Source: Polaribacter sp. IC066 (lineage in GTDB: Bacteria; Bacteroidota; Bacteroidia; Flavobacteriales; Flavobacteriaceae). Taken from it: 63,569 nucleotides of DNA. The stretch is taken from NCBI RefSeq assembly GCF_007997085.1, contig NZ_VORR01000022.1:1-63569 (forward strand). Reading direction: 5' to 3'. The notes under the pieces were generated by a model. It was given only the letters and a program-made list of their open reading frames with translations. It made no database searches and had not been told where the DNA came from. This document shows positions 26,572 to 37,600 of this stretch, in pieces (the first letter of the stretch is position 1; each line of letters starts with the position of its first letter). A program made the translations under genes and the position numbers.

Positions 26572-28932
26572 TTATGAATTATATTTTAATTTTTCATCTT
26601 TATCCCATATTCCCCATCTTGCACCTAATTCTCCTTCTGTTTTAACTTTCCATGATTCATCAAAAGATGAGAAGTGGAACATTTCTACCCCTTCTTTATT
26701 CGCCCATTCTTGTGTTTGAATAAAATATTTCATGGCATTTAGTTTCGTTGGGTCTGCTTTTTGAACAGCCTCTCCTTGACTTGGCCAACCCGTTTCTGTA
26801 ATAATTATTCTTTTACCGTTTGCCGCTTTTAGCGTTATTGCATGTATTTGTCTTAATTGAATTAAAGAGTTTTCGATGCTTGAACCTTCCCAGAATGGAT
26901 AACAATTTGTTAGAATAATATCTGATATTTCTACCAATTTAGGGCGTTTAGAATACTCATAATAGGTATCTACATAACCAACAGGAATGTTAAAATCCTT
27001 TAATTCATGTTTTACTCTAATGATATAGGCTATTACTTCTTTTTCTGATAAATCTCCTCTTAATAATACCTCATTACCAACGGCAGCAATATCTACAAAA
27101 CCAGATTTTGCCAAACGAATTAATCCTTCAATTTCTTTTTCATTCCGTTTTTTGTCACTACTTATCCAAGCACCCACCAACGTTTTTAGTCCTTTCTGTT
27201 TTGCTATTTGCGGAATTAATTCATTACCATTTGTACAAGAAAATGAACGAACAGATTCTGTATACGGATTAATAATATCCATTCTACGACTAATTTGAAG
27301 CTCACTTAAAACATCATTTGCATCTTGCCCCTCCACGTAAGGACTAAAACATAAACCTCTTAATCCATTATGTAAAGTTTTAGCAAACAAACTAGTAATT
27401 GCTATTTCGTCAAGATTAGATAAATTTACACCAGCATATTCTTTTAAAGTGATTGTATTTGCCAACGGAAACAAATTGCCAGCACCATACCCTGATGATG
27501 TTGTAGGCGCGTTTCTTATTTCTTTTCTTCTTGCTAACTCTGCACTAATCTCTAAAGCTCTTTCTTCTGTTAAACTATAATCTCTCATAATCCACATAGC
27601 CACAAGTGTACCCACTATTGGTAAACCAGAATAAAATAAACGTATCCCTGTAATTGACGCCTCTGTATTTATGGTATCTGGCACAAAACCAACTAAAGAC
27701 ATAATAGCACCCGTTAGTAACCCTGCAATTGCGAAACCAAATTTTACCATCAACCAATAAATAGCTCCAAAAACGCCTTCTCTTCTTTTGCCTGTATTTA
27801 GTTCATCGATATCAATAACATCTGAAGTCATAGACATCATTAAGGTGAACAAACTACCGATACCAAAAGAGAAAAATGGCAACGCGAATAAAAACATATA
27901 CGGTTTTCCTGGAATAAATAAGAACCAAAGCATTACATATCCTAAAACGGATATTCCTTGCGAAACTATAAAGGCTTTCTTTTTACCAATAGTTTTAGAC
28001 ATTCTTGCCACTATCGGGATAACTAAAAAGGTAGTTGCCAATGCACCAATACTGCCCAATAATGTTGGCCAAAGACCTGCAGCCCCAGCATCCCCATTAA
28101 ATAAATAATAAACTACAATAAAAAATGAAAAACCAGCAACAACATTAAAAGCGTTAAAAATTAAAAATGTTGAAAAACACAATTTTCTAAACTGTTCTAT
28201 TTTAAAAGCTTCTTTAAAATTTTCTACAATCTGTTTTAAGCTTCCTCCAATCGTTTTAATCGTTAAAGGGGTTAAACTTTCATCGTCTATCGTTGACTTA
28301 CTTTTGATAAAAAAAGCAGGTACCATTGCTAAAATAGCGCAAATAACCGCCACCCAAACACCTAAAGTTCTTGTAGTTTCTGTTGTATCTCCAAACCAAT
28401 CTTCATCATACATCACAACCCAAAACCACGGCGCAATCACCCAAGCCCACTGACCAATCCATTGGGCAGTTGCCATAATATTTGTACGTTCATGAAAATC
28501 ATCACTCATTTCATAACCCATCGCCACATAAGGCACACCAAAAATGGTAAGCCCCAAATAAAAAGCTAAAGACCAACCTAAAAAGTATATGAAATTATAA
28601 GTTACGCCATTATCTACATAAAGTTGCCACAACAAAGCAAAAGAAACTCCCATGATGATAGCGCCTAAAAGCACGTATTGCTTGCGTCTGCCCCAAATAG
28701 ACCTTGTATTGTCTGAAATAAACCCCATGATTGGGTCTGTTATTGAATCGAAAATACGCGGAAGAAAAAATAGAATTCCCCACAACGATGTTGAGAAACC
28801 ATAATCTTGAATTAACACCACCATAAAAATACCCATTGCTGCTGGAAACATCTGATTTGCAAGCATTCCTAATCCGAATGCAATCTTTTGTCCCAATGGA
28901 ACTTTGCTAGAACTTGTTTGATTATTACTCAT
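26572..28932 (-). CDS. MFS (GPH-type) sugar transporter fused to GH17
   Basis: A 786-residue fusion. Residues ~15-455 form a 12-helix transporter of the glycoside-pentoside-hexuronide:cation type, with the signature FDSITDPIMGFISDNTR (61-77) and WGRRKQYVLLG. Residues ~515-786 are a full GH17 domain with acid/base E621 (AAVGNEVLLR), nucleophile E713 (IITETGWPS) and the HFSSFDESWK end. A short linker (RNAPTTSSGYGAGN) joins them without a stop or frame change. The even helix number places the C-terminus, and so the enzyme, in the cytoplasm. It should take laminari-oligosaccharides across the inner membrane and process them on arrival. The transporter and enzyme both look intact. Confidence 0.9.
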   Translation of the reverse strand: MSNNQTSSSKVPLGQKIAFGLGMLANQMFPAAMGIFMVVLIQDYGFSTSLWGILFFLPRIFDSITDPIMGFISDNTRSIWGRRKQYVLLGAIIMGVSFALLWQLYVDNGVTYNFIYFLGWSLAFYLGLTIFGVPYVAMGYEMSDDFHERTNIMATAQWIGQWAWVIAPWFWVVMYDEDWFGDTTETTRTLGVWVAVICAILAMVPAFFIKSKSTIDDESLTPLTIKTIGGSLKQIVENFKEAFKIEQFRKLCFSTFLIFNAFNVVAGFSFFIVVYYLFNGDAGAAGLWPTLLGSIGALATTFLVIPIVARMSKTIGKKKAFIVSQGISVLGYVMLWFLFIPGKPYMFLFALPFFSFGIGSLFTLMMSMTSDVIDIDELNTGKRREGVFGAIYWLMVKFGFAIAGLLTGAIMSLVGFVPDTINTEASITGIRLFYSGLPIVGTLVAMWIMRDYSLTEERALEISAELARRKEIRNAPTTSSGYGAGNLFPLANTITLKEYAGVNLSNLDEIAITSLFAKTLHNGLRGLCFSPYVEGQDANDVLSELQISRRMDIINPYTESVRSFSCTNGNELIPQIAKQKGLKTLVGAWISSDKKRNEKEIEGLIRLAKSGFVDIAAVGNEVLLRGDLSEKEVIAYIIRVKHELKDFNIPVGYVDTYYEYSKRPKLVEISDIILTNCYPFWEGSSIENSLIQLRQIHAITLKAANGKRIIITETGWPSQGEAVQKADPTKLNAMKYFIQTQEWANKEGVEMFHFSSFDESWKVKTEGELGARWGIWDKDEKLKYNS

Positions 28933-28955
28933 AGTTTATGGTTAAGTTTGGTTTG

Positions 28956-30452
28956 TTAGTTCGGAATTATAACAGTCTGTATAGCCTGGCCTTGTATTTT
29001 TATCTTGACACTTTTATCCTTTAGTGATACGTTTATCGTTTTAGCAATCGTCCCTTCATTAAATACAACAACAGCAATTGTACCATCTAAATTTTCTGCG
29101 GCGGTTACCATTAATTCTGTATCAGAATTTTCTAAATTAATAACTTTAGCTTCTGGTCTTATATATTTGCTAAAATGTGCCAATGTATAATATAGTGGTG
29201 TTAAATAAATTTCGTCTTTTTCAGGATCTACAATTACAGGCGCAACACACCAATTTTTAAACCAATTTGGTCCTCCTTGGGTGTCTAAAACCATGTTCCA
29301 GTCTATCCAACCATCCACATAATTATTTAAACAACCAATAATATCTCTAGCATATCTATTTACAGGCGCATATTTTGGGTGCAAATGTTTGTCTTTTTCT
29401 GGTGCCCAATCCCAACCCCAATCGGTTGCTTCTTTTCTCCAATACCAAGCATCATCTTTCCATTTCGGAATTTCTGAATCTACACAAGCTTCTGACTGAA
29501 TTAAGTATTTGTTGGGTGCTTTTTTGTGCGCGTATTGCAATTCTTCGGGAAAATAATCATAGGTACTTGCATACCAATGAATGGCTGTGCCATCAAAATA
29601 TTTTGAAGTTTCTTCGTTTTTAAATTGCGAATCTACCCATTCTTTTAAATGTTCTCTATTTTGATCGTAGCCTAAAATTTTAGTTTCGTGACCATCGGCT
29701 TCTAACTTTGGCCCTAAATGATGTTGTACAAAATTGGTCATTTCATCGGGCGTATAATGCATGCTTTCCCAATTATTACCATTTCCTAAAGGTTCGTTTT
29801 CTACTGTAAAACCCCAAATATCGATTCCTTCAGCTTTATAAGCAGTGGCATATTTTGAGAAAAATAACGCCCAAGTATCATAATATTTTGGCAATAATTT
29901 ACCACCAACCCATTCATTATTATCTTTCATCCACGGAGAAGCCGTCCAGGGTGATGACAAAATTTTAAATCCGTCTTTAGATACCGCCATGGCATCTTTT
30001 ATGAACGGAATAATATCATCTTTATCTTCTTCAATTGTAAAGTGTTCTAATGCCATATCTCCTGCTATAGGAGCATACGAATATTGACTTAAAGAAAAAT
30101 CGCAAGAATTCATATGCGTTCTCGTTAAAGAATATTTTGCACCGCTTTCGCCAAAATATGCTTCAATAATAGAATCTCTATTTTTTTTACTGATTTTATT
30201 TAATAAATACGCAGATGATTCTGTAAAAGAGCCTCCAAAACCTGTAATTGTTTGTTTGGTTTGAGCTGGTAATAATTTTATTTGTACAATTTCTTCTTGA
30301 CTTGCATCCGAAGAAAAATTATCTAATTTGGTTAAGCTATTTCCACTGGCAGAAGTTTCATACACTTCTACAGCTAACTGTTCTTTATTTTCTGTGCAAC
30401 TCATGGCCATTAAAACTAAAAAAAGATAGGTGCTATATTTAAATGTCTTCAT
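28956..30452 (-). CDS. GH30 lipoprotein, probable beta-1,6-glucanase
   Basis: A 498-residue lipoprotein (lipobox Cys at 19, MAMSC) of glycoside hydrolase family 30. It has the start signature TITGFGGSFTESSAYLL, acid/base E220 in GFTVENEP and nucleophile E321 in YLIQSEACVDS. A C-terminal beta-domain has the usual small size. In beta-glucan loci, GH30 (subfamily 3-like) enzymes cleave the beta-1,6-linked glucosyl branches of laminarin. That is the expected role here, by context. It lies 23 nt before the MFS-GH17 gene. Confidence 0.9.
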   Translation of the reverse strand: MKTFKYSTYLFLVLMAMSCTENKEQLAVEVYETSASGNSLTKLDNFSSDASQEEIVQIKLLPAQTKQTITGFGGSFTESSAYLLNKISKKNRDSIIEAYFGESGAKYSLTRTHMNSCDFSLSQYSYAPIAGDMALEHFTIEEDKDDIIPFIKDAMAVSKDGFKILSSPWTASPWMKDNNEWVGGKLLPKYYDTWALFFSKYATAYKAEGIDIWGFTVENEPLGNGNNWESMHYTPDEMTNFVQHHLGPKLEADGHETKILGYDQNREHLKEWVDSQFKNEETSKYFDGTAIHWYASTYDYFPEELQYAHKKAPNKYLIQSEACVDSEIPKWKDDAWYWRKEATDWGWDWAPEKDKHLHPKYAPVNRYARDIIGCLNNYVDGWIDWNMVLDTQGGPNWFKNWCVAPVIVDPEKDEIYLTPLYYTLAHFSKYIRPEAKVINLENSDTELMVTAAENLDGTIAVVVFNEGTIAKTINVSLKDKSVKIKIQGQAIQTVIIPN

Positions 30453-30463
30453 GCTGTATCTTT

Positions 30464-31480
30464 TTAATTACTTTGTTTATTTAAATTCAAATAGTGCTCT
30501 TTTACAACCGTATAAGCTTCTTTCTTTTTTCTATCGATATCTACAATTCCCCAAAACTCTTCATTTGGCGTTCCGTCATAAGGAACACCAGAACTATTTG
30601 GCGCCCAACCACCCATATCTTGAGTAGTATTGCTTCCTGATTTCCACCATCCATCCGTAAATGAAAACAATGTTACCCCCGAATTGATCTCTGTATTCCC
30701 AAAAGATTTCTGTAAAATTTTTAGAGTAGCAGCAGCTTGTGCTTTTTCATTAATTCCTTTTTCAAAACCTGCTTTTGTAATTGTCATATAACTATCACCA
30801 CCAGCTTCCGATAAATACATTGGTTTATTACTAATGGCTTTCCATTCAGAAAAAATTCCTTCAGGATTGTCCCATCGATATACATTCATTCCCCAAACAT
30901 CAATATTCTGACTCATAGAAAGTACTAGCGCATCTGGTAATTCTCCGTGTGCAGTTGTTGTGGGATGATTTTTGTCATTTTCATGAATTAAACCTGCCGC
31001 ATTGTTCATGGCTTTATACCAATTCTTAATATCGCCATCAAACCATTCTGGATGGTAATTATATTCATTGCCCAACTCCCACATCAAAATTGCTTTATGA
31101 CTCTTAAATGTATTTACATAGTTGATAAAGGTGCCTGAAAGAATATCATTTTTACCAGCTTGATTATATCCAAAACCAATAATTACTTTTATCCCTGCAT
31201 CGTTTATTTCATCTAAAACTTTCACGTCTTCTATAGGAGCATAAACTCTAATAGTATTGATACCAGCTTCAATCATCAACGCCAAATCTTGCGTAAGATT
31301 TGTAAAATCTACAGAATCGCTTCCTATTGGTACTGGATGATAACAGATTCCTTTAATGATATAAGGTGTTTCATTTACCAGTATTTTTCTACCAGAAACC
31401 GACACAAAATCATTTTTTAGCTCGCTTTTACAAGAAGTAAAAACGAGCGCAAAAAGTACGAGTGTAATACATTGTTTCAT
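30464..31480 (-). CDS. TIM-barrel glycosidase lipoprotein (GH5/GH2-like)
   Basis: A 338-residue lipoprotein (lipobox Cys at 17, FTSC) with a clan A TIM barrel. Probable catalytic residues are E139 (LMWELGNEYNYHPEWF) and E225 (PMYLSEAGGDSY), and a late FSFTDGWWKSGS loop is present. It is a paralogue of the barrel at the N-terminus of the 1048-residue fusion in the same operon, which shares the GNE(Y/N)NY, SEAG/TEFG and FSDGWWK features. It lacks beta-sandwich domains, so it is not a full GH2. The exact family is uncertain; by context it acts on beta-glucan oligosaccharides in the periplasm or on the surface. Confidence 0.78.
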   Translation of the reverse strand: MKQCITLVLFALVFTSCKSELKNDFVSVSGRKILVNETPYIIKGICYHPVPIGSDSVDFTNLTQDLALMIEAGINTIRVYAPIEDVKVLDEINDAGIKVIIGFGYNQAGKNDILSGTFINYVNTFKSHKAILMWELGNEYNYHPEWFDGDIKNWYKAMNNAAGLIHENDKNHPTTTAHGELPDALVLSMSQNIDVWGMNVYRWDNPEGIFSEWKAISNKPMYLSEAGGDSYMTITKAGFEKGINEKAQAAATLKILQKSFGNTEINSGVTLFSFTDGWWKSGSNTTQDMGGWAPNSSGVPYDGTPNEEFWGIVDIDRKKKEAYTVVKEHYLNLNKQSN

Positions 31481-31492
31481 CTTGACTATTTT

Positions 31493-32779
31493 TTATCTTG
31501 GATACTCTGTATTTGGCACCAAAACGGCCTTCATCAAAGCCTCTTTGTCTCCATTAAAAGTTTTGGTAATAATTTTACCATCTCTCTTTAAATCTTTGAA
31601 AGCGCCGTTATCAACCAAGTTCCAAATAGGATATTTAGCTTCCCCTTTTAAGGTAAATAACCCAAAATGATTTTCAGAACCATTCGGGTTTGCAGCATCT
31701 TTCCATTGCTCATCAAACGCTTCAAAATAGAAACAAGAAATACCTGCTTTTTTTGTCCATTCTCTTAAATGTTTATAATACAAACCTTGCTTATACTCAT
31801 CTGTAGCTCTAGATCCGTTTTCGCCGTAATGACCACTAGACGTTGTTGCCCAACCTGTTTCACCAATATGAACTGTCTTTGTAGCATCGACACTTTTAAC
31901 GTATTTAGAGACTTCTTTGTATTGTGTTTTTGCAAAATTTACAGCGCGCGCCATGGCATGATCAATTTTTTCTAAATCTGATAAACCTTTTTCATGCGCT
32001 GGTACTTTCCAAAATGCAGGATTGTAATGAGAATTATGATATGCGTATGTGTGCATAGAAACATAATCTACTGCCTTTATAATATCTTCTAAATCTTTAA
32101 CTCTATAACTTGGATCTCCGCCACCCCAAGATGCAAAATCATCTGAACAAGTAACCCATAAGTCTTTAGATAATGCACCTGTTTTCTTTAAATCTTGTAA
32201 ATGGTTTACCCATTTTAAAATAACATTTGGTCTTACAAAGTAACTCGTTGCCCAACGAATCATCGCTTCATTACCAACCGCAATTACTTTTACAATATCT
32301 GGATATTTATTTGCCAACGCCACAGCCCTTGCAATTTCACCTTTATTTTGAGCACTTTCTACTTCATGGTTCGGTGTTTTCTCTGTCCAAGCATTTAAAC
32401 AATCTATCCAAGCACCCAACATTACATACATTTCAAAACTTGCATCTTCATTTTTAAGTTGATGAATTGCTTCTAAAACATTGGCAGCATGCGGTAATTC
32501 TGGCTGTACATTATAAGTTCTAATAATGCGAATACCCATGGCATGCATCAATTTTAAATCGTCTTTTAATTGTGCAATTGTTGGTTGTTCTGCTCTTAAT
32601 TTTTCTCTATAACCACCATAAGAAATAGCTACATAATCTGGATTTCCTAGAATATCTTTCGCTGTTAATTCTTTCTTCATTTCTGTCTTAACTTCTGTTT
32701 TATTTTCTTTTTTTGAACTGCACCCAAAAACAACAATCAATGCTAAAATGGTCACTATATTTTTTATTTTTGATGTCAT
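31493..32779 (-). CDS. GH17 lipoprotein
   Basis: A 428-residue GH17 enzyme anchored by a lipobox (Cys at 20, VFGC). Acid/base E171 (VIAVGNEAMIRW) and nucleophile E307 (TVHIGETGWATT) are in place. It differs from the two cytoplasmic GH17 copies: it is longer, with a different start (YVAISYGGYREK) and end (FYFEAFDEQWKDAANPNGSE). It represents the extracytoplasmic endo- or exo-beta-1,3-glucanase step. It is followed 12 nt later by the TIM-barrel glycosidase gene. Confidence 0.88.
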   Translation of the reverse strand: MTSKIKNIVTILALIVVFGCSSKKENKTEVKTEMKKELTAKDILGNPDYVAISYGGYREKLRAEQPTIAQLKDDLKLMHAMGIRIIRTYNVQPELPHAANVLEAIHQLKNEDASFEMYVMLGAWIDCLNAWTEKTPNHEVESAQNKGEIARAVALANKYPDIVKVIAVGNEAMIRWATSYFVRPNVILKWVNHLQDLKKTGALSKDLWVTCSDDFASWGGGDPSYRVKDLEDIIKAVDYVSMHTYAYHNSHYNPAFWKVPAHEKGLSDLEKIDHAMARAVNFAKTQYKEVSKYVKSVDATKTVHIGETGWATTSSGHYGENGSRATDEYKQGLYYKHLREWTKKAGISCFYFEAFDEQWKDAANPNGSENHFGLFTLKGEAKYPIWNLVDNGAFKDLKRDGKIITKTFNGDKEALMKAVLVPNTEYPR

Positions 32780-32808
32780 TTTTATTAATTTTAAAACTGT
32801 TCTTTTTC

Positions 32809-34614
32809 TTAATATGTTAATCCGTACCCAAATTTGAATAGTGGTTCTTTACTCTGATCCCAAAAATTAGGACCATATTTACTTTGATAATCTTTTACGC
32901 CTTTGGGCCAAGAGTGCGGTAATGTACCTGAAAAATTAAAATCTCCGAAAAGCACTTCTGCAACACCCTCACCTTCTGACCCTAATAACCAAGCGGCTAT
33001 AAAAGCATCTGATTTTTCTATTTGATTTGTAACCACCAATGGTCTTCCGGAAACTAAAACTACCACCGTTTTTATTCCTTTTTCTTGATAGGTTTTTATA
33101 TATTTTTGATGTGCTTCAGTTACTGTTAATTTAAGTTGATTTGATTCGTGACCAATATCTCCAAAAAACTCTGCATAAGGTATTTCACCAATAACAATGA
33201 TAGCGACATCTGCATCAAAATGTTTTTGAGTTGCATCTTTATCGTACACAACTTCTCCTTTAGACTGCTTTTTAATTCCGTCTAAAATAGTCGACGCCCC
33301 TTTATAATTTTCTTTAGTTCCTTGCCAATTCACTGTCCATCCGCCAGATTGTAATCCAGAAGAATTTGCATGTTCGCCAACCACCACTATTTTTTTTATT
33401 TCTTTTGATAAAGGCAAAACATTCTTTTCATTTTTTAATAAAACTAGAGACTCTCTTACAGCTTGCCTGGCAATATCTCGATGCGCTTTACTTCCTATTT
33501 CTGAAATTAAACTTGCGTCTGGAAAAGGATTTTCAAAAAGTCCTAATCTAAATTTCTGTCTTAATATTCTTTTTACAGCATCATCAATTCTAGCTATTTT
33601 AACAGTTTGGTCTTGAATTCCTGCTTTTACGCCTTCCTGAAAACCTTCTAAATCGCCATCAACAGCCATTACCACATCAATACCAGCATTGATAATATCG
33701 TTTTTTCCAAAACGAGAATATCCTTTCCAATCAGAAACTACGATACCATCAAAGTTCATCCCAACTTTTAAAGTATCTGTAATTAAAGCTTTGTGCGCAT
33801 GCATAGAAATACCTGTAACTGTATTAAAAGAAGCCATTACAGCGCCAATGTTTTCTTTCACTGCAATTTTATAGGGTGCTAATAATCGCTCTTGAATTTG
33901 TTCTGAATTTAAAGATGTTTCTCCGCCTTCAATTCCGAAATCTGTAGCGCCATCGCCTATAAAATGTTTTGCGGTTGCCATGACTGTAGTTGCTTCAGAC
34001 AAAGCACCTTGATACCCGTTTACAGCTGCTTTTGTAAGTTTTTCAGTAAGTTCTGTACTTTCAGAAAAAGCTTCATAAACTCTACCCCACTTTTCGTTAA
34101 AAGGAATCGCAATACAAGGCGCAAACACCCAATTAAAACCTGTTGCCTGACTTTCTAAAGCTGTAATTGCAGCAATTTGTTTGACCAATTCTGCATTTTG
34201 AGTTGCTCCTAAACCTATATTATGCGGAAAAATAGTAGCACCTTCAAAAGTATTTTGACCATGAACGGCGTCTACCGCAAACAACAAAGGAATGCCCAAT
34301 CTTGTAGACAATGCTTTATGTTGCAACTCTGTAAACCTTTTTTGCCATCCTAAAGCGGTTTTACCGGGGTTTGGGCCCTGTGTATGAATAACAGAACCTA
34401 TAAACTTTGTTGTAATATGCACATCGGCATCCTCTTCAAAATGTCTTATTTGAGACATCTGTCCGATTTTTTCTTCTAAAGTCATTAACTTTAGAAGAGC
34501 ATCTACCTTTTGTTCTATTTGAGCTTCTTTACTTGTTTTCATTTCATTTTTACAGGAAAAGCCAATCAACAAAAAACAACAAACTACATATTTAAAATAG
34601 CTGTTTTTCATCAA
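32809..34614 (-). CDS. GH3 beta-glucosidase lipoprotein
   Basis: A 601-residue GH3 enzyme with a lipobox (Cys at 21, IGFSC). It shows the family's early segment (LFAVDAVHGQN), the KHF motif at 216-218 and the nucleophile D295 in GIVVSDWKGYS. The second (alpha/beta) domain, with RESLVLLKNEKNVLPL, is present, but the chain ends right after it. The fibronectin-III-like C-terminal domain of many bacterial GH3 enzymes is absent, a form known from the ExoI/ExoP-type two-domain group. It probably releases glucose from laminari-oligosaccharides in the periplasm. Confidence 0.9.
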   Translation of the reverse strand: MMKNSYFKYVVCCFLLIGFSCKNEMKTSKEAQIEQKVDALLKLMTLEEKIGQMSQIRHFEEDADVHITTKFIGSVIHTQGPNPGKTALGWQKRFTELQHKALSTRLGIPLLFAVDAVHGQNTFEGATIFPHNIGLGATQNAELVKQIAAITALESQATGFNWVFAPCIAIPFNEKWGRVYEAFSESTELTEKLTKAAVNGYQGALSEATTVMATAKHFIGDGATDFGIEGGETSLNSEQIQERLLAPYKIAVKENIGAVMASFNTVTGISMHAHKALITDTLKVGMNFDGIVVSDWKGYSRFGKNDIINAGIDVVMAVDGDLEGFQEGVKAGIQDQTVKIARIDDAVKRILRQKFRLGLFENPFPDASLISEIGSKAHRDIARQAVRESLVLLKNEKNVLPLSKEIKKIVVVGEHANSSGLQSGGWTVNWQGTKENYKGASTILDGIKKQSKGEVVYDKDATQKHFDADVAIIVIGEIPYAEFFGDIGHESNQLKLTVTEAHQKYIKTYQEKGIKTVVVLVSGRPLVVTNQIEKSDAFIAAWLLGSEGEGVAEVLFGDFNFSGTLPHSWPKGVKDYQSKYGPNFWDQSKEPLFKFGYGLTY

Positions 34615-34616
34615 TT

Positions 34617-37600
34617 TTATTTTATAATGGATACTTTTATATGCTTAATTTCATTGCTTCTATCAAACATTTTTTCGCTTGTTACCGTATCTAACATTAA
34701 TGTATTAAATAGTGTGTTTGAGCCATCCTTAAAAAATACCTCTACTTTTTCTTCTGCAGCAATATTATAAATGATTGGCACTTGGCAATATGTGTAACAT
34801 AGCTGGCCTTTATCTATATTTAAATATTGTTTCTCGTTAGTAAGATCGATATACTCAAATACTTTTGACTCTTTTAAAAATTCTGAAGATCTTAACAAAC
34901 GCGGTCTAAAAACAACTTTACCCGCTTCTACAAAAACACCTAACTCACCAAGTCTGCTTAACAAATCTTCTTTTACTTGCCCTGTCATTCCTGGTTGCTG
35001 TGCTCCTTTTGTAGCGGGTGTATGAGAATATGCATCTGTAGGAAAAGCACCGTATAATTCTGGCGATTTATGTAAACCAACACCTGCATATATCTCGTAA
35101 TAATGGTCTAAAAGTTTACCAATAACCACTTCACTTTCGTCTGCATTTATAGCTAATAAGCAATTTTCTTGCACTGCCAATAGCAGTTTAGAAACCATGT
35201 GCCAATAAATAGAGCCTAAACCTTCATAACCGAAGAAAGTTCCTGAACGCCCTGTAAAAGATTTATGATCAAAAATTTCTTCGAAGATTACTAAAACAGC
35301 ATCTGATTCTTTTGCTACTAAAGACTGATACTCCTCTTTAAGAGATTGCAAAGCCGCTTGTACACTTTTAGCATTGTTAAAGTTACCATTAAAATGGTAC
35401 TGTCCTAAAATATCTTTTTCTACAATACTTCTATTTCCTTCTTTTACTAATTTTTGTAATAATTCAGAATTTTCAACTTTTTCTGAAGGGATATTATTTT
35501 TATCGGTAAATCTTGGTAAATTTTTATTCGGATATAAAATATAACTATATTGATCGGGTCTAAACAAAGCAGAAGCTTTTAAACCATCTAATAAATCTAG
35601 TGCTTGTTGAGACGTTAAATAACCAGAGCTTAATACAGATACTTGCCCTTCTAACATTTCTGACAAGTAAGAAATAGAAACTTCTTCCTTATTCTCAATC
35701 GTCATTAAATTGTATGCATGATACATATTATCAGAACGTTTGTTTGCTCTAATACTATGATCTAAATAATTTTTAGTGATGGCAAAAAAGTGTAGTAATG
35801 ATGATTTTGTAACCGCAGTTTTATGTGTCGAAAATCCGTTTTGATAAATAAACGCTCTATACTCACTTGCAGGATTTCCTAAACCGTCTAAAACAGTTTT
35901 TCTATCTTTATCGGATACTTTTTTAGATAAAATAGTGGCATTTGCATCTAATATTTTTAAGATTTTGCTGAACAAAGAAGCAACTTCATCAGAAATTTCG
36001 ATGTCGTTTATATCAGAATTTTCTACAATATCTTCAAAGAAATTAATAAAACGTCTTAAATAATACAACGTTACCATAGATACTCCGTTTCCTACCAAAG
36101 CATTGTTCGCATCGTTCCATTCTGGTCTTTGTGTGTTTAACCAAATGCCGCCTTCAGGAATAAAGTTCGCTACTTTTGCCAAAACGGTTACTAATAATTT
36201 CTCAATAAGATTTACTTTATAAACCTTGTCGTTTTTATCCATTAATAAAGAACCATCAGCACCCATTTTTTCTCTTCTTTCGTCAATTTTTGAATTTAAT
36301 TGATGATCAAAATCGATGGTGTCTTTTGGATTCTTTAAAATTTCTTCGTAAGATTTTATTTTATAAGGCACATTTGCGTACACAAAAATATCATCATTAA
36401 ATAATGCTGCTAATTTAGACGGATAATGCTTTTCTATAAACTCTAAAAACTTTAATAAATAAATAATCTGGTGATCTCCCCAATAACCGATGTAAGACCA
36501 AGGGTCATGTTCTTCTATAATTTCCCAATCAAACCCGTCTTTTGTTACTCTGTAAGGATTATAACCTTCAAAGGTTGTTGCATTCAAAAACTTATGAATC
36601 ATACTCTCAATAAATTGAGGATACGAATGTGCTAGCGTTTCCCAGTTCTGAAAAATATCTCTCCAGTTCCCTTCATAATCTAATATTTTAGAACCATCAA
36701 CCTCGCTTTTTGTATTGATAGAAAACTTGTTCCAAGGTCTACTCGGGTCTCCGTGTCTTCTACTAAATTTTAAAGGTAAATATTCTAAACACAATCTTTT
36801 AAAGTCTTTATCTGCATCTTTATCAGCTAAATCTTTGATAAACTCTAATGTAAATTGGTTCGGTAAATTTTGCAAAGAGCCTTTCATCTTTACAAATAAG
36901 TCTTTATTTGCTTTTGATAAATAGGTGATAAAATCTTCTTTACCAATTGCATAATTATCATCAAAAATACCACCTCTCATAATATTGAAAAGTGTATTTG
37001 AAAAATGTCTGGTGTTTACTAATTCATCATTTGATAACTGTAAACCGTCTGAAGATGCCACTAAATTGATTAATTTTTTAGTTCCCTTTTCTATACTTTT
37101 ATGCAAGGTATCTTCTAAATGATCCTTCTTTTTAATCAATTCTGATATTCTTGTCACATCAGAGACTGTTTGATTTACATCGGCAACCTGAATCCAAGTT
37201 TTTTCTTGATGAGAAGGCACATTTATAATTGCCTTTACAAAATATGCTCCTTTTTCTGCTTTTATATCTACTTCTTGGATTACTTCAATACCTCTTCTAA
37301 AATTATTTAATTGCAAAGAAGAGAGCAAATAAGTAGGATTTTCGAGCCCTAGAGACCAAACTAAATTTGCTTTTAAAGCTTCACTTGGTTCTGCTTTATC
37401 AACTATAATTGCACTTAATGCATAAATTCCTAAACCAGAATCTGCTTCTAGTTCACATTTTTTATAAGCATCAACCAAATTACTTCTTATGCCTTGTATG
37501 TCTGAACCTACGCCATATGGTAACAAATTTTGCAATCCGTCTACCATAGAAATCACCAATTCTTCATCAGAATTATTAACTAGAGTAGCTTTTCTAACAA

